Below are positions 44,201-51,800 of a stretch of DNA of 64,000 nucleotides, one piece after another. The notes below the pieces were generated by a model that ran no database searches, had not been told where the DNA came from, and worked only from the letters and a program-made list of their open reading frames with translations. This stretch comes from Flavobacterium silvisoli. Its GTDB lineage: Bacteria; Bacteroidota; Bacteroidia; Flavobacteriales; Flavobacteriaceae. Location: contig NZ_SJPE01000001.1 in assembly GCF_004329815.1 (NCBI RefSeq), positions 124,001 through 188,000 on the forward strand. The letters are read 5' to 3'. Each line of letters starts with the position of its first letter. The stretch's first letter is position 1. The position numbers were made by a program, and so were the translations under genes.

Positions 44201-45106
44201 ACCTCCCTATCGTGGTCTGGTGCTACAGATAACGTGGGGGTTACCGGATATGATGTTTATAAAAACGGAGCATTATTAGGCTCAACAACAGCAACAACCT
44301 ATGCCGTTAGCGGATTAACCGCTTCCACTACTTATACTTTCTATGTTATTGCCAAGGATGCGGCCGGCAATGCGTCTGCAGCCAGCAATACCGTGAGTGT
44401 AACTACTACTGCTGCTTCATTAACTTATTGTACCTCTCAAGGAAACAGTACGGCTGACGAAAAAATTGGCAAAGTGGCTTTCGGTACCATCAGCAATACT
44501 TCAACAGGAACCGCAGGATACGAAAACTTTACTGCTCTTTCAACCAATGTTGCCCGAGGTACTGCTTACACTATCACCATTACACCATCGTGGACAAGCA
44601 CCAAATACAGTGAAGGGTATGCCGTGTGGATTGATTACAACCAAGACGGTGATTTTGCCGATGCCGGAGAAACGGTTTTCACAAAAGCCAAATCAACCAC
44701 AACTCCTGTCACCGGAACCATTACGATTCCGTCTACGGCTTCATTAGGAGCCACCAGAATGAGAGTTTCTATGAAATACAACGCTACTCCTACCGCGTGC
44801 GAAACGTTCTCTTACGGGCAAGTAGAAGACTATACCGTAAACATTACCGCTACTGCTAAAGATATGAGCAGCACTACTGAGCTTTCGTTTACCTTGTATC
44901 CGAATCCTGTTAAAGGAAATGTGTTGAATATAGCCAATCTTCAAAGTCCATCAACATATACCATTTACAACATGATGGGACAAGAATTAGGAAAAGGCAG
45001 CATTGAAAATGAAACCATCTATGTGGGTTCACTCAGAACCGGAGCCTATTTGGTTGAAGTTAAAAACGAAAATGGTGTCAGCACAAAACGATTCATCAAA
45101 GAATAA
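41201..45106 (+). CDS. secreted reprolysin-like zinc metallopeptidase with FN3 and GEVED domains and T9SS type A tail
   Basis: 1301 residues, signal MKFKLLSIAFLAITSVGLAQ. A propeptide-like region leads to the protease with H341-E-M-G-H345-x5-H351 (HEMGHQFGANH) and Met-turn STIMGYAG. Three FN3 domains follow (about 651-737, 744-832, 984-1071) with two GEVED-type domains (about 835-977 and 1074-1217), so [FN3+GEVED] is duplicated. The last ~72 residues (LYPNPVKGN ... TKRFIKE) are a type A T9SS C-terminal sorting domain, so it is exported by the outer-membrane T9SS and anchored or released. Substrate unknown. Confidence 0.9.
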   Translation: MKFKLLSIAFLAITSVGLAQNKTALWKSTTKKSDLVALDSRMNLPENHLFQLNLTDLKTSLQGSAKRTSALAPTQNILSIPNADGTLERFRVYENSIMDPELAAKYPEIKSYIGIGVDNPTATAYFSVSPLGFKSMVLRADRSAEFIEPISKDLTTYTVYRKADKKSSMTPFECKVVDVTAPQVESATARPNADDGLLRTFRLAMSCTGEYTAYFGGTKAQALAAINASLTRVNGIFEKDFSARMVLIANTDLVIYTNASTDPYSAASSMSQWNAQLQSTLTSVIGEANYDIGHLFGATGGGGNAGCIGCICVNGSKGSGITSPADGIPAGDNFDVDYVAHEMGHQFGANHTFTHSNEGTGVQVEPGSGSTIMGYAGITSLDVQPHSDPYFHAVSIQQVTNNIKAKTCSVNTATGNAVPTISAGLDYTVPKSTPFMLTAVGADANGDALTYNWEQMDSQTTATAPSATKTSGVNFRSYNSTVSPTRYFPRMASVLTGATTTAGAEITVEALPSVARTLNFRVTVRDNHNGGSANNSDDMIVTVNATAGPFSVTSPNTAVSYVGGSSQTITWAVAGTTANGVNCANVDILLSTDGGNTWSTLVAATPNDGTEAVTIPNTPGTTNRIMVKGTNHIFFDVSNANFTITAGSTDTVAPTAPTLAASGTTQTTTNLSWSGATDNVGVTGYEVYKDAVLLGSTTSTTYTVSGLTASTTYVFTVKAKDAAGNVSAASNGVSVTTLAPVVDTTAPTAPTLSASGTTSSSTSLSWSGATDNVGVTGYDVYKDGILLGSTASTTYAVSGLSASTTYAFYVIAKDAAGNSSVASNSVSITTSVASLTYCTSLGSSTADEKIGKVVFGTISNTSTGTAGYEDFTALSTTVTAGTANTITITPSWTSTAYAEGYAVFIDYNKNGVFTDAGETVWTNTASTTTPVSGTFTIPTTAGLGATRMRVSMKYNGIPTSCETFSYGQVEDYTVTILAPVADTTAPTAPTLTASGTTSTTTSLSWSGATDNVGVTGYDVYKNGALLGSTTATTYAVSGLTASTTYTFYVIAKDAAGNASAASNTVSVTTTAASLTYCTSQGNSTADEKIGKVAFGTISNTSTGTAGYENFTALSTNVARGTAYTITITPSWTSTKYSEGYAVWIDYNQDGDFADAGETVFTKAKSTTTPVTGTITIPSTASLGATRMRVSMKYNATPTACETFSYGQVEDYTVNITATAKDMSSTTELSFTLYPNPVKGNVLNIANLQSPSTYTIYNMMGQELGKGSIENETIYVGSLRTGAYLVEVKNENGVSTKRFIKE
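43432..44850 (+). repeat. direct duplication of an FN3+GEVED module within the metallopeptidase gene
   Basis: Two ~710-bp blocks (43432-44130 and 44150-44850), each coding FN3 then GEVED, share long near-identical runs such as YCTSxGxSTADEKIGKV and GATRMRVSMKYN. A third, more diverged FN3 lies just before (43153-43410). Confidence 0.75.
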
Positions 45107-45126
45107 CTCCATCAAAACACTATACT

Positions 45127-45160
45127 AAACCGCCTTGAAAAATCAAGGCGGTTTTTTTAT
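45127..45160 (+). terminator. terminator after the metallopeptidase gene
   Basis: Stem AAACCGCCTTG / CAAGGCGGTTT with a 6-nt loop and seven T. Confidence 0.85.
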
Positions 45161-45265
45161 GGATTAAATACAAAACTAAAGCAAACGGTTCCTTTTGAAA
45201 ACCTTGTCGTGAACAACATTTACTAAACTTTACATGCAACTTAAAAGTGGAGACATTCCGTTCGA

Positions 45266-45344
45266 TTTTGTGGCAAAAAAAACACGGATAAAATTTTGCC
45301 ACAACTTTTGTGGCAAAATTTTTGTGGAGAAAAAATTGCCACAA
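45266..45344 (+). promoter_or_regulatory. TTGTGGCAA inverted-repeat array, candidate operator of the XRE regulator
   Basis: TTGTGGCAA occurs at 45268-45276 and 45308-45316; its reverse TTGCCACAA at 45296-45304 and 45336-45344; a half copy TTGTGG at 45322-45327. The central pair is a perfect inverted repeat with 15-bp arms (45290-45304 and 45308-45322) and a 3-nt spacer CTT. The array ends 12 nt before the regulator start codon. Confidence 0.65.
45295..45324 (+). promoter_or_regulatory. candidate promoter of the XRE regulator inside the operator array
   Basis: TTTG (45295-45298), 18-nt spacer, AATTTTTG (45317-45324, one mismatch to TAnnTTTG). It is fully covered by the central palindrome, so a bound repressor would block it. 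Confidence 0.4.
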
Positions 45345-45356
45345 AAAACAGCGAGG

Positions 45357-45764
45357 ATGAAAACACATCAAACCATTTGCGAATTACTCGGTTTAAAACA
45401 ACAGGAAATGGCTATGTTATTGGGCGTTCACCGCACTCAATGGTCAATGTTTGAACTAGGCAAAAGATCATTGCCCAAAGAAGCTCTGATGAAACTCCAT
45501 GAAATACTCACGCTGAACCAGTCCCTCGACAAAATGGATGCAGATGAAACATCGATCAATAAACCGATTGGAAATTTCACAAAAGAAGAACTGGAATCCT
45601 TACTAAAAGAAAATGAATACCAATGTCTGGCCACCGAACGAAAATTAAACTATCAACACCAAAAACTACAATCGCTGCTCAAGGCGGAACGAATCCGTGA
45701 GCCGATTACAGAACGTTTCAGCTCAAAACAACTCTCAAACCAGCAGTGTGCTGCAGATGATTGA
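45357..45764 (+). CDS. XRE-type helix-turn-helix regulator (possibly truncated by frameshift)
   Basis: 135 residues from the ATG at 45357. The HTH is LLGLKQQEMAMLLGVHRTQWSMFELGKRSLP (about 8-40), followed by a helical, Glu/Lys/Gln-rich region likely forming a coiled coil (about 75-115). The upstream frame (45234-45356) is open but only covers the inverted-repeat array and is not expected to be coding. The last residues AERIREPITERFSSK... look out of register, and the next frame continues as a coiled coil. Target unknown; autoregulation through the upstream palindromes is likely. Confidence 0.7.
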   Translation: MKTHQTICELLGLKQQEMAMLLGVHRTQWSMFELGKRSLPKEALMKLHEILTLNQSLDKMDADETSINKPIGNFTKEELESLLKENEYQCLATERKLNYQHQKLQSLLKAERIREPITERFSSKQLSNQQCAADD

Positions 45765-45903
45765 AAAAAGAATACAAAAATCGTTGGAAAACAATGATCG
45801 TAAAGAAATAAGCTTCTTGCAACAAAAAGCAAAACTGTTGCAACTGGAAAAAACAACACTGGAAAAGGAATACAAAAAACTAACCGGCACCAACAACAGA
45901 TAA
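45697..45903 (+). CDS. short coiled-coil ORF, probable continuation of the XRE regulator in another frame
   Basis: 68 codons from GTG at 45697, or 48 from the ATG at 45757, whose ATGATTGA overlaps the upstream stop. It encodes MIEKRIQKSLENNDRKEISFLQQ and LLQLEKTTLEKEYKKL, a charged coiled coil. Either a translationally coupled small protein or the true C-terminus of the regulator split by a one-base shift near 45690-45760. No independent promoter was seen. Confidence 0.45.
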   Translation: MSRLQNVSAQNNSQTSSVLQMIEKRIQKSLENNDRKEISFLQQKAKLLQLEKTTLEKEYKKLTGTNNR

Positions 45904-45969
45904 GTTATACCGCAAGGCAAAATTTACATTTGGCGTCCTGCTGTTATGAGGTCTATGAAAAGAATAGTC

Positions 45970-46003
45970 AAAAAAAAACCGAACAATATGTTCGGTTTTT
46001 TTA
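45970..46003. terminator. bidirectional terminator between regulator and OmpA-family gene
   Basis: Stem AAAAAACCGAAC / GTTCGGTTTTTT with a 5-nt loop; A-run and T-run on the two sides. Confidence 0.85.
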
Positions 46004-46018
46004 TATGAATAAAAGTGC

Positions 46019-47890
46019 TTATTTCTTAACAATCAAGAACTCTGAACGTCTGTTTTGAGCGTGTTGTTCTTCTGTACAGTCTTTGCCACAATCAACTTTA
46101 GGCACTAACTCACCCATTCCTTTACCGGAAATTCTGCTGGCAGGAATTCCTTTTGAAATGATGTATTGTACGGTTGATTTAGCTCTGCGGTCAGACAAGT
46201 TTAAGTTGTAACGGTCACTTCCTCTGTTATCGGTGTGTGATTTAGCCAAAATAACGATTTTGTCATTGTTTTTCATCACCTGAACTAATTTGTCTAACTC
46301 AAAAGCTCCTTCCTGAGTGATGTTGCTTTTGTTGAACTCAAAATAAATTGGTTTCAACACTACTTCCGTTTCGGTTACGATAACATCGATAGGTTGTAAG
46401 GCTGCATCCACTTTAAATTTCGGTCCGTTGCTTTTGGTAACCGCAAACGAGTTGCCTTCGAAACCATCTTTTGAAGCCTGGACAACATAAGGACGGTCAC
46501 ATTCAACTTTATACGTTACCTCACCTTTTGCATTTGACATTTCAGTAGCGATTACATTTTTCTGATCATCCAGTATGCTTACGCTCGCATTAGGTAAAAT
46601 CTCTCCTGTTTTCGCATTGGTTACCACTATCATTACATCAACAGCACATACTGGAGTTATAACAAAAATGTCGTCGTTTCCGCTACGGTTACTGGAGATG
46701 AATCCGATATTTTTGTCACCGTTAAAAGAGAAAGCAAAATCATCTTTTTCGGTATTAACCGGTTTTCCAATGTTACTGGCTTCTGAACCGTTTGATAAAT
46801 CTATTTGATAGATATCAAAACCACCCAAACCCTGTTTTCCGCTTGAAGAGAAGAACAATGTTTTGTTATCATCAGCAATGAATGGGAAACTTTCGTTTCC
46901 TTCGGTGTTTACCTTGTTGCCTAAGTTTTGAGGCTCTCCATAAGTACCGTCAGCATTGATGCTTACTTTCCAAATATCGACTCCGCCTACACTTCCCGGT
47001 CTGTCAGAAGAGAAATATAAGGTTTTACCATCTCGGCTTAAGCTTGGATTACTGGTTGAAAATTCATTACTGTTGAAAGGCAACATGGTGATGTTACCCC
47101 AAGAATCACCATTCTTTGTAGCTTTAAAAATACTGTTTCTTCCCAATTTTAATTTGTTGGCTTTATCCTTCTCGAATTTACCTTCTCTGAAGCTGTCACT
47201 TGAAAAATAAGCAGTATTCCCATCAGCACTGATTGTTACAGCTGCATCATGGTATTTAGAATTAAGAGAAGTAACCAAAGTAGGATTAGTAATTGTTCCA
47301 TCAGCATTGTAATCTGCTTGGTAAATGTCTAAGAAGGGTTCCTCAGACCAACCGTAGGTTTTGCGTGCGGCGTTACGAGCACTGGTGAAATAAACCGTAT
47401 TGTTGTACAACACCGCGCTGAAATCTGATTTATCACTACTGATATCAGAAGGTTTTACGTTGTACAATTTGGCTTTATCCAACAATTTCGGAACGTAATT
47501 CGGATTTTCTCTGAAGGCTTTGGCACGGGTATCAGAAGGAGCAGCGTTAGCAAACTTTTGCATTTGCTTGTTGGCCTCTTCATATTTTCCGTTGGCTTTC
47601 AACATTTGAGCATAACGGTAATAGGTTTCGGCATCCTGAGTAGTCTCAGTAGCTTTGGCATACCATTTTGCAGCTTCGGCTGTATTGAATACGTTGTAGT
47701 AGCTATCGGCTAACTGTTTATAAACATAATCGGTTCCTTTTCCGTTTTCAACCAACTTTAAATATTCTTTGGCAGCGTCTACATATTCATATTGATTGAA
47801 TAATTTATCGGCTGTTTTAGTGTCTTTAGTTTGCGCCGTCATGGTAAAACTGAAGGCTACAAAACTTAATGCTATATATAGATTTTTCAT
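46019..47890 (-). CDS. OmpA-family outer-membrane protein with TPR and PD40 repeats (T9SS cassette)
   Basis: 623 residues, signal MKNLYIALSFVAFSFTMTAQ. TPR-like helices at about 25-120 (KWYAKATETTQDAETYYRYAQ), PD40/WD40-like propeller at about 150-400 (repeated SxDGKTLYFSSDRPG style), a carboxypeptidase-regulatory-like beta domain at about 415-490, and an OmpA peptidoglycan-binding domain at about 505-623 (SHTDNRGSDRYNLNLSDRRA). This is the architecture of proteins encoded with PorP/SprF and type B T9SS substrates (PorE-like). Last gene of the operon, 20 nt after the PorP/SprF gene. Confidence 0.88.
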   Translation of the reverse strand: MKNLYIALSFVAFSFTMTAQTKDTKTADKLFNQYEYVDAAKEYLKLVENGKGTDYVYKQLADSYYNVFNTAEAAKWYAKATETTQDAETYYRYAQMLKANGKYEEANKQMQKFANAAPSDTRAKAFRENPNYVPKLLDKAKLYNVKPSDISSDKSDFSAVLYNNTVYFTSARNAARKTYGWSEEPFLDIYQADYNADGTITNPTLVTSLNSKYHDAAVTISADGNTAYFSSDSFREGKFEKDKANKLKLGRNSIFKATKNGDSWGNITMLPFNSNEFSTSNPSLSRDGKTLYFSSDRPGSVGGVDIWKVSINADGTYGEPQNLGNKVNTEGNESFPFIADDNKTLFFSSSGKQGLGGFDIYQIDLSNGSEASNIGKPVNTEKDDFAFSFNGDKNIGFISSNRSGNDDIFVITPVCAVDVMIVVTNAKTGEILPNASVSILDDQKNVIATEMSNAKGEVTYKVECDRPYVVQASKDGFEGNSFAVTKSNGPKFKVDAALQPIDVIVTETEVVLKPIYFEFNKSNITQEGAFELDKLVQVMKNNDKIVILAKSHTDNRGSDRYNLNLSDRRAKSTVQYIISKGIPASRISGKGMGELVPKVDCGKDCTEEQHAQNRRSEFLIVKK

Positions 47891-47910
47891 TTTATGGATT
47901 GCTTTATAGG

Positions 47911-48831
47911 TTAGAAATATCTAGGCGATTGTGATACCTTTTTCGGGAAGTTCAAATCAAACAGCAACATCACCTCATGTGAAGCCGGCGTTACTACTTT
48001 TAAATCTGAAACAATATGGTCATAAGCATATCCGATTCTCAAGCTTGGTGTAATGGCAAAGTTCACCATGGCACCAAAGGAATCTTCTAATCTATAGGTT
48101 GCTCCCAGCTCTAACTTGTCATACAGCAAAAAGTTGGTTGAAACATCAAAAGATGTAGGCGAGTTTGTAGCTGTTTTAATCATAGCAAATGGCTTGAATT
48201 TCAAATTTGGATTCAAATCAAACACGTATCCTCCTGTTAAGAAATAGTGTAACACTTCTGTACCGTACTTTCTTCCGTCAAAATCAAGGTATTTTGATTT
48301 TAACATGTTTGGCACAGAAAAGGCTAAGTAATACTTATTTGTATAATAAAATACACCCGAACCAATGTTTAAAAAGGTTGCATTAGGATTACCACTACCA
48401 AATACTCCATCTCCTACATCGGGAAGTGTTGGATAAATGGTATTGAAATCAATCTTATGCATGGTCAAACCGGCTTTTAAACCAAAAGCCAGTTTGTGTT
48501 CACCTCCTAAATTGAGTGTATAAGAGAAATCCCCATAAAAGTTGTTTTCTTCAACTGGTCCAATTTTATCCGAAATTACCGAAAGACCTAATCCAACGTT
48601 TCTTCCAACAGGACTATGAATAAAGAATGTACCTGTAGACGGAGCATCTTCGATTTCTACCCATTGTTTTCTGTACAATAATCCTCCCGATACACTTTCC
48701 TTAGAACCGGCATAAGCTGGATTCATTACACTCATGTTGTACATATATTGGGTATAGTGTGGATCTTGCTGAGCTTGTACTTCGGAAAGTACCGATAAAG
48801 CTAGTATGGCAATGAAATATATTTTCTTCAT
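47911..48831 (-). CDS. PorP/SprF family type IX secretion outer-membrane protein
   Basis: 306 residues, signal MKKIYFIAILALSVLSEVQA. The N-terminal DPHYTQYMYNMSVMNPAYAGSKESV is the strongest PorP/SprF signature; the remainder is a beta barrel with repeated aromatic strands (YAYDHIVSDLKVV near the C-terminus). SprF-type proteins are needed for secretion or attachment of type B-tail substrates; here the likely partner is the adjacent adhesin, 28 nt upstream. Confidence 0.92.
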   Translation of the reverse strand: MKKIYFIAILALSVLSEVQAQQDPHYTQYMYNMSVMNPAYAGSKESVSGGLLYRKQWVEIEDAPSTGTFFIHSPVGRNVGLGLSVISDKIGPVEENNFYGDFSYTLNLGGEHKLAFGLKAGLTMHKIDFNTIYPTLPDVGDGVFGSGNPNATFLNIGSGVFYYTNKYYLAFSVPNMLKSKYLDFDGRKYGTEVLHYFLTGGYVFDLNPNLKFKPFAMIKTATNSPTSFDVSTNFLLYDKLELGATYRLEDSFGAMVNFAITPSLRIGYAYDHIVSDLKVVTPASHEVMLLFDLNFPKKVSQSPRYF

Positions 48832-48859
48832 TTTGTTTTATTTTATTTTGAATCCAAAT

Positions 48860-51800
48860 TTATTGTGCTCTATTAATGTAAATCCAACCGGTAACATTTT
48901 CGCCACTAGTACGCTCGATTACATAGTAGTAAGTACCATCAGGAAGCTCATCACCTTTATCAGACTGTCCAATCCATTCTTTGGTATAGTTAGCCTTAGA
49001 ATAAACTTTCATCCCGTAACGGTTAAAAATAGTCAGCCTTTTTACATTAAATCCACTCAAGTCAAATCTATCATTTAACCCATCATTATCAGCAGAAATA
49101 CCTTTTTGAATTACACAAGTTGTCGAGTCTACAGTGAACGGAGCAGACTGACTGGCACATCCGCCATTGGTAATCACAACATAATAGTCTCCTGCTTGGG
49201 TTACTGTAATAGTTTGAGTTGTTCCTATCATGATTCCCAAATCGTTATACCACTCATATGTTACTGTTTGTGGATCAAACGAATTAGATACAGGAGAAGC
49301 TGTTAAGTTATAAAATTGTCCTTGACAACCTCCTGATACTACGATTTGAACAGGTAATGACAACACAACAGTTGCAGAATTAGTAAGCGAGGTGTTACAT
49401 GACGCCAAACTAATTTGACTCAATGTCATAGTGGTATCTGCCGTAACACCGGTTTCTGTAACAGAACCATTTCCGCTGGCATCTAAAACAACCGTTTGAT
49501 TGGTTCCGCCATTTATAGTGTATGTAACAGTAGCATTAGGTGTACCTACCAGAGTAAACTCTGCATCACCTCCTGAACATATAGGAGTAATGGATGTAAG
49601 CGATACTAAAGCTGGTCTAGGCAATACTGTAACAGTCTCTGTATTACTTAATGTTGTAATACAAGTTCCGATTTTGATTTCAGTCAACAAGATTGTTGTA
49701 TCAGCAGTAACAGCGGTTACTGTAACTGAACCATTTCCGCTGGCATCTAAAACAACCGTTTGATTAGCGCCGCCATTTATAGTGTATGTCACAGTAGTAT
49801 TAGCTGTACCGGTTAACGTAAATACCGCATTATCTCCTGAACATACCGGAGTAGTTGCAGTCAACGTCGTTACAGTTGGATTAGTCACAACTACTACTGT
49901 AGCAGAATTTGTTAATACCGTACTGCATGATGCTAAATCAATTTGGCTTAACAACATAGTAGTGTCAGCTGTAACAGCAGTTATAGTAACGGAACCATTT
50001 CCGCTGGCATCTAAAACTACGGTTTGAGTAGCACCACCGTCTATGGTGTAAGTTACAGTAGCATTAGGAGTACCTGTCAATGTAAACACGGCATTACTTC
50101 CTGAACATATTGGTGTAGCAGCAGTCAACGAAACTAAAGTCGGATTCGGTAAAACAGTAACTGTAGCCGAATCAGTCAACGTAGTGTTGCAAGAACCTAA
50201 ACTAATGTCGCTCAACAAAATAGTAGTATCTGCTGTAACACCTGTTATGGTAACCGAACCATTTCCGGTAGCATCTAAAACTACCGTTTGAGTAGACCCT
50301 CCATTTATAGTATAAGTCACAGTAGCATTAGGCGTACCTGTCAAAGTAAACACAGCATCACCTCCTGAACATACCGGTGTCGTTGGCGTTAAAGTTCCGA
50401 AAACAACGCTGGACAGTACTTGTACAGTAGCGGTATTGTTTACAGCAACAGTACACGATGCTGTACTGATTTGATTCAATAAAATAACAGTATCAACAGT
50501 AACTGCATTTACGGTTACTGTAGCATTACCGGCTGCATCTAAAACAACCGTTTGATTAGAACCTCCATTTATAGTATAAGTCACAGTAGCATTAGGAGTA
50601 CCAACTATATCAAACACGGCATTACCACCTGAACAGATAGGAGTATTCGGAGTTAATGAAGTAATTGTTCCGCTTCCCGGCGCATCAATGTTGATGGTAA
50701 TCGGTGCCGAAGTACAGCCGGTCAATAAATCTTTTACTACCAATACGTGTGGTCCGGCAGCAAGGTTAGAGAATGTAGTTCCTGATTGGAATGGTCCATT
50801 ATCCAAACTATATTGATAATTTGAAATAGTCAAAGAATAAACCCCAATATTTGAGTAATCATTATTGGCACAATTAGCATTAGAACCACTTCCCAAATAA
50901 TCGTAAACATCCCAGTCGCTATTATTGTAAACCGTACTAGGTAATGACGATGCAGTATTTTTTCTTCTGAAATCAGCACCCTCTGTACCTACACTGGCCG
51001 GAGCCCAGTTGTTAGATCCAAAAGCACCCCAACTGTCTATTTGTGTTGCGCCTTTAAACAAAGCGATATGGTCATGTCCGTTAGCGGTGAAATTAACAGA
51101 TCCCGAAGCATTAGTTTGAGCCGCTAATGAACCATTACCTCCCGGAGTAGTACAGGCACTATCATTACCCAAAGCAATAACATATGTACTGCCCGATGCC
51201 AAAGTAACATTGTTCAAAGGCAATGTAAATGAATATGCTCCTCCATTATTAGCCGTTTTAATAGAATATGTTGACAAGTTAATTGCCGCATTTGTACCAT
51301 TAAATAATTCTACATAAGAAAGTGAACCCCAGTTGGAATCGGTTACTTCAGAAATAAACAAATCTGTAGGGATACTTCCTGATGTTGAAACCGGTGACGT
51401 AACCGTTATACTTCCTGTTGAACTTGTACAAGAAGACTGAGTCACGTTGTAGGTTGGTGTAGCTACACTGTTAATGGTTACCATAAATGATTTCTCTAAC
51501 TGACATCCATTGCTGGTAATTCCGTAAGCATAAACCATTTGTGAACTGGTAATTGGAACCGTGATATCCAATGGTGCAGTAGCTGGTCCACTCAACTGTG
51601 AAGTTGAATAGTAATTTCCTTCCGGTAATGCCGGTAAAGTATAACTGTCACATCTTGTTATCGGCGATTGATTCGGAATGTTTGGCAATCCGAAGATTTC
51701 AACCGTAGTTGACGGATTAGTACCGGTACACGTAGAACTTGGTATACCATAACTGATAGTATAAACACCCGGTTGACTCAAACTAGGATTGATTTGTCCT

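Noticed and set aside
45234..45356. Open reading frame extension upstream of the XRE regulator
   Set aside because: It covers only the inverted-repeat array and encodes low-complexity Lys/Cys/Phe; the ATG at 45357 gives a clean HTH start.
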